In this document: positions 11,601-21,870 of the stretch, one piece after another | Position numbering within the stretch: the first letter of the stretch is position 1 | Layout: the number at the start of each line of letters is the position of its first letter | NCBI GenBank assembly: GCA_037179385.1 | Contig: CM074179.1 | Location: 32,865,903-32,929,902 of the forward strand | Length of the DNA stretch: 64,000 nucleotides | Reading direction: 5' to 3' | From: Holothuria scabra | Lineage: Eukaryota > Echinodermata > Holothuroidea > Aspidochirotida > Holothuriidae | Program-made: the position numbers and the translations under genes | Notes under the pieces: generated by a model | Databases searched by the model: none | Seen by the model: only the letters and a program-made list of their open reading frames with translations | What the model was told of the DNA's origin: nothing

Positions 11601-14600
11601 TGTACTCACTAACACGCATTACCATGCACATGATTTGATGATTGTGAGGTCCCTGGTAGAGTGTTGCTAACTGTGCCCTCAATGACGTCACCATCTTGAG
11701 ACGCGCTCACACACGTTTTTTTGCTTTCGGATTTCAAATGCACTGAGCCTGGCCTGTAATTGGGAATTCACAACGTTGTATTTTGTTATTCATGGACATA
11801 ATTTAGTAGGGAGAACAGTCACTTTATGTCAAGATGTTCCCAAAGAATATTTACCGAGAAACTTATTTTGGCCATGTCATGCCCACTTTAATGTTGGAGC
11901 AGCGTTGCAATGTATATTGTATTCTATAATTTGGAATGTATAGAAATGATGATAAGGCTAAAGCCCTCAACAAGACCATATTTGTCACTATGCAAAATAT
12001 GAAATTCACAGATTTGTAAAAGTTGGAATTTTGGGGTTTGTCAGTATTCAAAAAAGGGGACGAATTAATGGGGATGTTGAAGTATAGACAGGTTGTAAAT
12101 AAAGCAACTTGTAATAGAGAACAGGAGTTACAACAGTCACAGATATGAGTAGAGGTGTTTACAAATACTGAGTGGAAATCTGTGCCTTTCTTCCCAGGAA
12201 TATATTCTAGACACATTACATTTCTGCTTGCGACTAGACCAGACACAAGCCTTGAAAGCTGGTGCTATGGAAGTATTCACACAGTTACTGGTACATAGAT
12301 CTTCAATCATCCGAGCTAAAGCAGCACGGGATGTCATGGACCTCAGGTAAGTGTATCACCTTCCTGATGTAAAACTTCTGGGTTAACCTCCCAATTAAGA
12401 GTTCTGGTCTCTCCAGTTTTCTGATATACATGCACCATATTTGACATCTAAAAGGTCCTGATGTACAAACACAGGTATTAATTTCCCGAGGTTCTTGATG
12501 TAGGCTTACATACACCATGTTTAACCCTTCTCCCCCTCCCCCAGGCCCTTAATGTACATACCTCAGTGCTCCCCCTCCCCCAGGCCCTTAATGTACATAC
12601 CTCAGTGATCAATGAGGCATATTTAGTTCCATTGCATACACAGGCTTCAATGAGTATTAAGTTATCATTTGCAAGAACCTGTAATACTGGTACAGGTTGT
12701 TGCAGCCTTCACATGCACTACTCTGGCATGTTTCCATGTTCCAAATTTATCAGAGAAAAGTACTTTATTCAAATGCCCGAGTCTACAGTATTAGCCTTTA
12801 TAACATTTTGACTCATTGGAGATCAACATTTTTACTAATAGGACACTTTGCCTCCTTTCTGTGTACCATGTCAATACTCCAGGCTGCAGCCACACTCCAA
12901 TTGCCTCATCTAAGTCATGGATAGCTGCACCCATACTGCAGTACTATATTTTGCCATTGGAAAGTAATTCTGCAGTGATAAACGTCCATAGCCTTTATTA
13001 ATGTTGCATCGTGGCTATTTTAACATTACCTTACTGTACAGCTTTTTACAAGCAAAAGGGCATGGCATTCCTAGCATACCTCTGGCATTTCAACAGGTCT
13101 ACTTTATTTTACACTTTAAACTTTATAATTTCATTGCCAGAAAAAATGAAGTCACTCCAAATTGAATTAATTTAGTAGTTTACCTATTCCATGTATGACT
13201 GTTTCGAATCACAAAAATAGCTTTCTCACTGCATTGTGAAATGTATGAGAAGTAACTTGTCACTTTACTATGGATATGCAATATTAACGTCCTGAATTAC
13301 ATTGAAAGGTGTTTAATATGAAGATGGATAAGAAGAAATTACTGAGAAAAATGTTGTTTCAAAATATGTTTGGGATGGCTGATCTTGCTGGTTTGATTTT
13401 TGAATCAAGGAGAATAGCCTGTGGCTGAAGAAAGAACAAAATCTTGTTTGAACATTGTTCCATAAGCATTCTGCTTGGACATCTTAGAAACTTTAGTATT
13501 TCAACAGTTGTTTACCTTCTTTATCTTGCAGTGTGCCCTTGGATGGAAAGAACAGAGCATGCTCAGTGAATACACTGCCAGCTTTGGTTACCCTGCTAGA
13601 TGATTCAGATGCTGATGTGAGAGCCAAAGCTGCTGGTGCCATCATGACGTAAGTTTGTTGCATTAAATCTTGTGGAATATATCTATATTCCCCCCGACAC
13701 AAGTAGGGTTCACTAGATTTAAGGTTCACTAGTTTGAATGTTCTCTTGATGAAAGAATCACTACATCAAACATTCCAAATTGCTAATTGGGACAAGGGTC
13801 CTTTTGATCAAAGATTCACTGGACCAAAGGGTCATTGGATTGAACATTTAGTGAATTTCTCCATCTAACTTTTATCATATCCCCAGTCTTTTGAAAATGT
13901 CTGTATTACTGAACGTGTGATCTAGTAAGTAGACCTTCAGTCAAGTGGACATTTTATTAAGAGAACCTTTCATCTAATGGATCTTCCCCTCTAAGCCTCT
14001 CAGCCAATGTTTGCTATTGTGAACCTTGCATCTAAAGAACCTCCAAATTAGTGACCCTTCCATCTAGTGAAACTTACTGACCTTTGGTACCTGGGAATCT
14101 GTGAACCCTCTCAATTGTCAGAGTCTTCAATGTATTGAACCTCGGATCTAGCACACCTTTTGTTAAATGAGAGTCCCCAGGCAAAGTTTCCTACAGTAAG
14201 GATGATAGGAAAATATGAAGATTTTACATGCCTCTTGCAAGTTCCTTTTTTTGTGTGTGTTTGTATGTGTGTCTACAGGGTACTTTTGACATTTAAAGGA
14301 GATGCTTTTTTTTCTCTTCTATATAATAAGTCCCGCCACTGTTAAGGATGGGCGATATTTTTGTTTACCTTGAATTTTGGTTTATCAGAGATTAAAAGGA
14401 ACATTTTAAACGTCACAAATTAGGAAGAGAATTTACTTTAATTACTCAACAGACAGAGACTGATGTAAAAACTACTGTATGCATCTGTGCTGCACCTGTT
14501 GTATACATGGCAAAATGAGTGGATTGCTCATGAGGCAGGACTATTTGACATTTAGTCATGAAACAAGCAAAATGTGGAAATACAGAACCATTCACCAAAA

Positions 14601-17600
14601 ACACCTCATGGAATGAATTCATTGACCTATGTCTCGCTCTTGCGTTTTTTTCTTTTCTATTTTCTTCCTTAAAATGTCAGTTCATTCATACAACGGATAT
14701 TTATTGGGTATGGAAGTAATGGTTCTTTATACAATTTAAGGAGAGCTCACACCATATCCAGGTGCAGATCCAGACATTCCAGAAAAAAAAGAGGGGCTGA
14801 CTTATGAGGAAGCAAGGGGTGTGAGGGAGTTGCCCAGCTAATTTCCCTTATCTTTACGCTGTAATTGTTGATGTGGCAAAAGAGGGAGGGCTAGGCCTTA
14901 AAAGCCCCTCTCCCCTTGGATCAAAGCCTGATATCCTGTTATTAACTGCAAAGCTATAGTGTAAAATTCAAGAGAAGTGCAAATCATAGGTCCCAGGGCC
15001 CCATTTGAGACAAAGCCGAGGTCCCCATTTGAGACAAAGCCATTAGTATAAATTTTAGTATTTCTAACTGCAAATATTTCCTGGGTGGAATAATGGAAGA
15101 ACGAACATTTCGCTAGAATATTATTATGAAGAAAATGGATCCTTTTATAAATTGCAAGCTATTATTTCTCATGTATGTTTCAGTATAAAATGCCTTGTGT
15201 TGGGTACCCATGGGTGTACATCCCTGGTGGGGGGAGGGGGAAGGGAGATATTTGACTGGGGGAATGTTCAATGTAATCATCCCCTTAATATGTAGTATAC
15301 AGATATGTGTATGCTGGCATTTTTTTTCTGGCAAGTTTATTAATTCTTCACTTTAACATCATCTAAACTATGTGTGTAGTAATTATTTCCATTCCATTCA
15401 ATAAATTACCAAGTCAGTGATGTACTCAAGTAAGGTCTTGGGTAAACTTAACCCACAGCACTGTTGACCACAATGCCTGACATGTCTTTTTAAACACAAC
15501 CCACAGCGCTGTAGACTGTAATGCCTGTCAAGTCTTTTGAAAACTTAACCCACATCGCTGTAGACCATCATGCCTTGCATGATCAATAAATTTCTGACTG
15601 ATGCCATTAGGCTAACTCCTCCGATGCTCCAAAAATCCGAATTTTGAAGCCATTTTCAGGGTATTTCCACTTCATTAATTGCACATTAAGATAAAGACTC
15701 CCTGGTCCAGTGGACCATGAAATTGCAGATAGGGTGCCATAAGACTCTTCTCCATAAAGACATAGTGTGACTACATAAAGAAGCTTTGTGATGTTATCTC
15801 AGTGTAGTCTGTCAATGAGCAGAGTGGTCAGTGGGAGCTGAGAGCATTATTTACACTTCACTTAAGTAACCCTGAAGGTGCTATATGGAGAGCATCGGGC
15901 TGGATTTCATCATGAATTACCCTATTACATCAGGAAATCGCCAATTTTATATTAAAGGCCCAGTTCTCTCACCCCAAACAGTATCAAATCTCCTAACCTT
16001 TTTACTGAAGCCCCTCCCACAATTGTCTGAAATTCATCCTCTTCCAGACACAATCTCAGTTTATTGCTTCAGGGTGAGTATAAAAAACTCGATTTATATA
16101 ATCAAAACACTCTCAGTACTGTTCATGCTGTGTAATATAAGCTTTGGCACTCTGCATTGTTTGAATTAGCTGTCAGTCAAAGAGCTGAACCAATTGAGAA
16201 TTTTGGTACCTGGGTACCAAAACTGTAGTTTGGGGTGAGAGGTTTGGCCCTTTAAGCTTTATGATCACAAAGCATACTTTAATCTCTGCTTAATCCCCAA
16301 TCATTTTTGGATGGTTGCAGGTATTTAAAATCAATTCCAACTTGTTTGAGGTTCTGAGAGTAATAGAGGATTAAGCAATATTACAACACAGTTCGAACTT
16401 TTCACTGTTTCATATGTCACAAACCTTTTTTACAAACGCAATTTATTCAATGTGATAACAACCCCTGTTAATACTAGATTTTACCTTCATTTGATGATTT
16501 TTTCTAGATATTGCTAAGAATTTGGAACTTTATCACCATATTTCTGTAGACTGAGTACAAAATCCAGCAAAGATTTATGTATTCTTCTGTTTATAGACTT
16601 TTCCATTATTTTCATAAATAAAATTGCAAAGAATCTGGTTATCTCAAGCCAACTTGCAGGTCCTGTGGTCTCTGGATTCAATTTCTAGTGATTGCCGGGG
16701 ATAACCCTGAGTTGATACCTGCCTTTTCGAGCTTTACAGTATTATATTGTTTCAATCCTTCAGTGCAACTTGTTAAAGATTTTTGCGCTCAAAAGAGTTT
16801 TTCTAAATGTAAATAAGTCAATGCCAAAGAACATTACATCTGAAATATCTCTTTTAAAGCAGTCTTCCTGAGGTGTTTAAACCCAGAAGCTTCTTGGGCT
16901 TTGCCCCCTGGACCCCCACTGGGGTTTGCCCCTGCACCTCACCAGTGGCCTCCCAAGACAAACCCCAGGATGGGCTTCACACTTCATGCTCACCATGCAC
17001 GCTTCTCATGCACATCTAGGTTTTTCATAATTCAAACCATCTCCCCCAAAGTTGGAAAGAAATTTACCCCCATGTGGGTACCACACACTAAACAACTTAT
17101 GGAGACAACTGCATAGAACTTGATGCATCGCACCTTAAAACTGTGATAATTAAAGCTTGGGTGTGTAATTATGGTTAAGTTAAAGTTGTGTGTTCTGTAC
17201 ATTTGAGAAGTATTTTAGAACACAAATTACAAGTTTTGCACTAATTTCTCACTTTCAGAATAACAATAACAACACAAGGTAAGAAGACTGCCATAGGATC
17301 TGGAGCAGTACCTAAACTTGTTCAGTTGGTAAATGACGGTAGTAGTGAGGTACGATTGAATACTATCAAAGCAATAACCACTTTGTCAGAATCACCAGAT
17401 GGCAGGCAGGAATTACTGAAGAACGTGGAAGATGTGAGTATAAAGGTTTGTAAAGACAGGTTTGTCATGGACACAGCTTTGGAAGTGTGTCATGGACTCA
17501 TGGGGATCAGAGTCTGAGGAGTAGAGGTCTAAGGGTAGGGTGTCATGCTTTCTTAAGGGAGGGTGTATGGGTGTATGCTTGTGACACTTCTCTGATGCTC

Positions 17601-18788
17601 AAACTTGTAGTGTGGGTACCATATATAGAGAAAAGAACCCTATTGTTTTTTGTGGTGGTCAAAGGTCACCAGCGACCAAACACTGAAAACATTGCACATG
17701 CAATATAGAAAGAAGGGGAACTGTTATGAAACTGAGTCGGTGAGTAGATTTCTCATATGAGGTAATAGCCAATTGTTGGTTTCGATGAAAGAAAAACCTA
17801 TGCAGTCATGATTGCTTGCGTTGACAATTGGTGCAAACCGTGGACTAAAGATTGACTTCATACCTGTGGACACACCTGAAACCGAGGACGGTCCACAGTT
17901 ATGCCAGCATGCTAGCAACACTCCATTCATTAATTTAGAGGTGCTATAGAGATATCTGATGGATATTTCAATAGTCCACGGTTACCTGCAGAAAATCAGA
18001 TTCAGCCTTGTGATTTGTGTATGGCGAACAAAATTGGAACTGATTGTGTATGCATGTGGCCCACAGGCACAAATCAGTTAGTGATTTGTGGATGCGTAAA
18101 CAAATGACATAATCTACACTATACAGTATTGGTTTATATCTCATTATAGCCATATTAGAAGGGTGTCCTCGGTTTGTAGGTTCCAGTCAATTTGTCCAAG
18201 GTTCGTGGCATTTGCCTGTAATGGTGTGTGTATATGTGTTTGCGATGCTTAGCTTTTGCAAACAATATCTTAAAAGGGGAAACTTGTTTGTAAATATATC
18301 ACCTTCCCTGCAGGATAGGACTAGCTGATGGGATGTTAATAGATATCAAATGAAATTAGATAAAACAGAAGTTAATAGAAATAATTTATTAAAGTCTGAA
18401 ATTAAATTCATGTACTTTTTACAATACTATATCATATATCATACACCTTTGGCAGTAACAAATCTGAAATAAAATTAATTAAAAGACATTTGTAAGTGTT
18501 AACATAAGTTATCTTAAAAGACATTTGTAAAAGTTGACTTTGAACTTGTGGCAAAGTCAAAACCATATTTCCTACACTACAATAAATTAAATAAATATTT
18601 TGCATCGTCCGCTGAAAATAGCACATTTTAAAGAAATATATGAAGAATCTGCATATTATATATTCTTCTGTTACTACATTTAAATCTCTCTTTTCTTTTC
18701 GCAGATCAAGCTGAGAATGTCAGATCAATCAGCTGCTGTTCGTAAAGCAGCAGAAATTGCCGTGAAAGTCATTACATGGCTACCATAG
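5650..18788 (+). CDS. RSPH14: Radial spoke head 14 homolog (RSPH14, formerly RTDR1), 8 coding exons
   Basis: Exons: 5650-5742, 6136-6241, 7618-7704, 9769-9980, 12198-12346, 13532-13648, 17259-17433, 18705-18788. All have GT-AG junctions, phases agree, and they total 1023 nt, or 340 residues (the human protein is about 348). The start MATTRISAHLPPNIDPTKAP closely resembles the vertebrate N-terminus (ARISLYMPPDIDPTKA), and TRQRALMTLCDHLHDPE and the C-terminal KAAEIAVKVI also match. In-frame TAA and TGA lie in the 36 nt before the ATG (acceptor at 5613), which fixes the start. RSPH14 proteins are built of armadillo/HEAT-type helical repeats and belong to axonemal radial spokes of motile cilia and sperm tails; repeat-like units such as NAHMAMEMVTEFAPGAEG, RAKAAGAIMT and RLNTIKAITTLSESPDG are visible. 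Introns hold a foldback element, a MITE and tandem repeats. Exon 7 has a possible in-frame alternative donor 12 nt downstream. Confidence 0.93.
8380..9252. mobile_element. Foldback (long inverted repeat) DNA element with exon-like cargo
   Basis: Lies in RSPH14 intron 3. It starts TGGAACGCCAAAACCGC and ends GCGGTTTTGGCGTTCCA, with TA immediately outside both ends (8378-8379 and 9253-9254). The left arm is about 200 bp (8380-8579). The right arm (about 8886-9252) is its inverse but longer: a sub-block containing the ACGATGTACTTCCA and GGTGGCGTTATTTTACATG words occurs twice in it. CG-containing words are far more common here than in the surrounding intron, suggesting a young insertion. Between the arms (8580-8885) sits a 101 nt segment bounded by AG and GTAAGT. 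The apparent frames in the arms are products of the repeat, not genes. Confidence 0.8.
8773..8873 (+). other. Exon-like segment inside the foldback element
   Basis: Preceded by a pyrimidine-leaning tract and acceptor (GTGTGCCCTAG) and followed by the consensus donor GTAAGT. Entered in phase 1 it reads open as an acidic, helix-like peptide containing GKTFKFNDQTMDEIIESL and then VNEDEVKENFRREA. The length of 101 nt is not a multiple of three, so including it between RSPH14 exons 3 and 4 would shift the frame. It may therefore be a poison exon, or a captured exon of another gene carried by the element. I do not recognise the peptide. Confidence 0.35.
9550..9590 (+). repeat. G-rich low-complexity tract
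   Basis: A run of about 14 G followed by CCA and another run of about 8 G, within RSPH14 intron 3. It could form a G-quadruplex on the plus strand. Similar homopolymer tracts lie at 20250-20262 (G), 40684-40702 (C), 41619-41638 (C-rich) and 50439-50461 (G). Confidence 0.6.
12530..12607 (+). repeat. Perfect 39 bp tandem duplication
   Basis: Two identical 39 bp units (12530-12568 and 12569-12607), starting CTCCCCCTCCCCCAGGCCC and ending CATACCTCAGTG, in RSPH14 intron 5. The lack of any difference points to a recent duplication. Confidence 0.9.
13700..14155 (+). repeat. Degenerate tandem repeat, unit about 16-20 bp
   Basis: In RSPH14 intron 6. Successive units such as GGTTCACTAGATTTAA, GGTTCACTAGTTTGAA, GATTCACTGGACCAAA, GGGTCATTGGATTGAAC, GAACCTTTCATCTAATG, GAACCTTGCATCTAAAG and GACCCTTCCATCTAGTG vary around a common theme (GAACCTTTCATCTAGTG-like). 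The array spans about 450 bp and is much decayed. Confidence 0.6.
15432..15586 (+). repeat. Three tandem units of about 55-58 bp
   Basis: Three successive copies of a unit containing AACCCACAGCGCTGTAGAC, AATGCCTG and CATGTCTTTT-type words (TTAACCCACAGCACTG, ACAACCCACAGCGCTG, TTAACCCACATCGCTG). They lie in RSPH14 intron 6, just upstream of MITE P1 copy 2. Confidence 0.7.
15952..16255 (+). mobile_element. TTAA-flanked 300 bp MITE (family P1), copy 2
   Basis: The best preserved copy. TTAA lies at 15952-15955 and 16252-16255, with inverted ends AGGCCCAGTTCTCTCACCCC and GGGGTGAGAGGTTTGGCCCT. The interior contains CCAGACACAATCTCAGTTTA and CTGTCAGTCAAAGAGCTGAA. TTAA duplication suggests piggyBac-type mobilisation by an enzyme encoded elsewhere. 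It lies in RSPH14 intron 6 in the opposite orientation to the copies at 4972, 22248 and 27015. Confidence 0.85.
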
Positions 18789-19457
18789 TTTCTGTAACTC
18801 ATATGGGGACTCCGAACTTTGGATTATAATGGAACCTTGAAAGGGAAAAGAACATTCTGAAAATATTTGTGTAGAGAGAGACCCATACGTGTAACAGGGT
18901 TACATTTGTGATGAAGCACTTAAGAGACACTTGGTTGTGCCAAATCAGCTAGAGGAAGGGTGGGGGGGGTGGAAATGTTGAGGAGAACTGCCTTTTGAGA
19001 ACTGTGACATTGGCTCATGTATGTATGTATATAGTATAAAGAGCGTGTACCAGTATATGAATAATATAAATATGTCACATTGAAACTGAATCCGTAAACC
19101 ATTTGTTTTGGCTTCTCTCTACTCCTTGAAAGAGGTTGGGGCTGGATGTTAAACCAATTGATGCAAATTTCATAAATTAACCTGTATCATCATTGTATGC
19201 TGCTACCTCATCAGCACCTTCAGAACTAATGCAACCAATCACATCAAAGGTATCAGTTCTAACAGCTGATGAGTTGAACCAGTGACATGGACCATCAGAG
19301 TACGAGATGTTTATACTTTAGTGCTTTGTAATTGACTTCCAAATGTTTGTGACATTCCAAATTTTTCAACAGCTTTGAAATTATTAGATTTGAAAGCAGC
19401 TCATTGAGTTGGTTAATGAATTAACAAAAAAGTGTTCCAAAGCTGTTGAGTTTTTTC
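18789..19457 (+). other. RSPH14: RSPH14 3' UTR and downstream sequence
   Basis: The TAG stop is at 18786-18788. No canonical AATAAA was found in the next 400 bases; AATATAAA near 19065 is the closest candidate. A G-rich tract lies at 18958-18970. Nothing else was recognised before the SINE. Confidence 0.4.
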
Positions 19458-19473
19458 CTCATATCAATGACAA

Positions 19474-19716
19474 CCAACTGCACGGTCAAGTGGTTAGAGC
19501 ATCAGACTTGCAGTCAGGAGGTTCAAAGTTCAAGTCATAGGCGGGTCATACCGAAGCCTTTCAAAATGGAACCTACTGCCATCCTTGCTTGGTGCTCAGC
19601 ATAAGCAATTGGGTAGGGGAAAAAAATCCAGTGAGCCACAACTGGAAACAAGGCGGTGGACAGCTTGATTTGAACCAATTGGTTGGAAACTGGGCCGTAA
19701 CACTCTTTGTTACTAA
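19474..19716 (+). mobile_element. tRNA-derived SINE with a perfect 16 bp target duplication
   Basis: The body of 243 bp starts with a tRNA-like head, GTCAAGTGGTTAGAGC (A-box-like) and GGTTCAAAGTTCAAGTC (B-box-like), followed by a tRNA-unrelated region. It ends in a short hairpin, GTAACACTCTTTGTTAC. It is flanked by identical CTCATATCAATGACAA copies at 19458-19473 and 19717-19732, a hallmark of LINE-mediated target-primed insertion. The intact duplication suggests a fairly recent event. I did not identify the source tRNA or the SINE family. Confidence 0.85.
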
Positions 19717-19814
19717 CTCATATCAATGACAAATGGTCAAACTTAAGCAGACACCATACTCTACATACACTTAACTCTTTTACATGTGAGTACTTAATGG
19801 TGCAATTAGGTACT

Positions 19815-20060
19815 TAAAAATTCATAACCAGACACATTTTCAAATTATTCACAAAACAGTTTCAAGTCAGGACATCACAAAATTCAAAATTTTAACTTTT
19901 TCCATAACTATTGAATAGGACACTTCACTAACCATGCTAATTATAAGCATTTTCATGTTGATGTAACCTTAAACATTTTCACTCAGTTATATCAACTTGA
20001 TGAGCCCCTCTAATATATTGGCTACTATTGTCATTGATGATAGCCTTTGCACATTTACTT
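19815..20060 (+). repeat. Diverged relative of the palindrome arm at 60135-60300
   Basis: Shares in order CATAACCAGACAC, AAAATTTTAACTTTTTCC, TATCAACT and AAGCCCCT/GAGCCCCT-type words with the left arm of the palindrome (60135-60300), and with the sequence just beyond its right arm (61627-61680, read on the minus strand). It is a decayed copy of the repeat duplicated in the palindrome. The rest of the convergent intergenic region (20061-21477) shows no gene. Confidence 0.5.
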
Positions 20061-21477
20061 AATAACAAAATTTATCTCTACCCTTTTCCCATTGTATGAA
20101 TGCAGTGAAAGGAATTCAGGTCTTGCAAACTGTCTGTGAAACAAAAAGAACAAAGAAAAGATGGATAACAGATCCTTTACACAGTCATGACTATCTCAGG
20201 TACTGCCACTTTAGTATTTTAATTACCTGGAAGGATGGGAGTGATTTGGGGGGGGGGGGGAGTTAAGAAACCTACATGCAGATGTCAATGGTTTACTCTG
20301 GATTGAAGAGATTTTTTTTGAGAGGCTCATATAAGAGCCAATGTCTAAATGGGGATAAGTAGACAAAATTTGGAAAAGATGGGGTTTCGAATGATGGACG
20401 CATTGGAGGTCCAAATGAAACATGGATACCAGGGATCTTACTGAGAGCCATGGGTCTGTTATAAGGAACAGGGTAATGTTCCTTTATACAGTAAGGCTGT
20501 ATATAGGTGAAGTCCTAGGCAGGAAGTATACTTGTACAGAATGGAGTGACATATTGCAATGCAAATAGCACAAGTTTGACTACATTTTCTACAATTCTAC
20601 AATAATGGCCTAAATCAAGGACAGTGTTGAGCTGGTATAGCCTTTACCTCCTCAGGGAAGGATATTATTTTGACATACAGCATTATCTGAGCGACATGCC
20701 ACTGTTATATGGCACAATATTGAAGCATGTAGGGAAAGTGGTCATAATGCCTACTGATTGACAAAAGAGAACATATCTTAAAGGTCTCATGCATGAAGGG
20801 CTTGAAAGCTTCATTTAAACATTCTCAATTTAATACGTCAGGAGTTAACACATAAAATCGATCACTTTAACCAATTATCTGGCATAACACTTTTCTTAAA
20901 AGTGCATTTCAGAATGGAATGTATTCAATCAAATTGGAAGGCTAACACCAAATTGACCACCTGCTATCAAATTTGCTATTTTTAATTTCCTGTTTGTCTA
21001 ATTGCTGGATCTTCACCAGTTGATTACAGCTGAGAGTTTTTCATCTTTACAATTTTTAATCAGGTTAACTTAATACAACTCTAATGGTCAAACTGAAATC
21101 CTTAAATTACAGATTTGGCAGATTTGGTTAGGCAATAGCATCATTGCAGTGTATGGCAAGAATTGCTATTTTCCATTCCCTCACTCAAACCCAAACTGTC
21201 CTGTAATACATACAAAATTACAAAATGTTTTTCAAGCTGAAATTTAAACCAATGTCCACAATACTGCAAAATTTTATATCTCTAAAGATACAGCCCAAGC
21301 TGTACTTGCTAACAACATGTTGAACCAAACAGAATTAGACATGGACATTGACTTACTCATCATCAGTGTTCTCATTCTATGATATATATTACACAACAGT
21401 ATTAAATGGAGTAAAATTTTGGAAGGGTGAAATTCTCAAAACACTTTATGATACTGCACAAACTGTTTTTGAACATA

Positions 21478-21483
21478 TTTTAT
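21478..21483 (-). terminator. Candidate poly(A) signal for the 688-residue gene
   Basis: TTTATT on the plus strand reads AATAAA on the minus strand, about 390 nt downstream of the stop codon at 21871-21873. It is the first canonical hexamer I noted below that stop. The call rests on the motif and its position alone. Confidence 0.4.
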
Positions 21484-21870
21484 TGTACAGTCCTAAAACA
21501 TATGACACTGCACTGACTGTTTAAAACTAGTTACAACTTCAGTCTAGGTAAAAGACATTTCGGCAAAAAAATTCTGTCCCTATGTACCCACCAATGGTAA
21601 CCTCAGAAAGCACTGTCCCACATTAGTTCCTTCCCCACCACCAATTATACAAATGTCTCTAATTTTCATTCACATGTAATTGATTTGTTCATGAAATGAT
21701 CCACTCTTTGAAGGACCCAATCCTTCACCTACTGGATTAGCTGCAAGCAGGCTGGCCTAGAACCATATTACTCCCTGTAAAATGGAAACAGCATTGGTTG
21801 CTTTTACTGATGTACTGAGAACAAGTAGGTATACAGCGATTTCATTGAGGTAGTCCAAACCGATAAGATA

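Noticed and set aside
19480..19545. A functional tRNA gene
   Set aside because: The tRNA-like head lacks a proper acceptor stem and is followed by a SINE body and target duplication.
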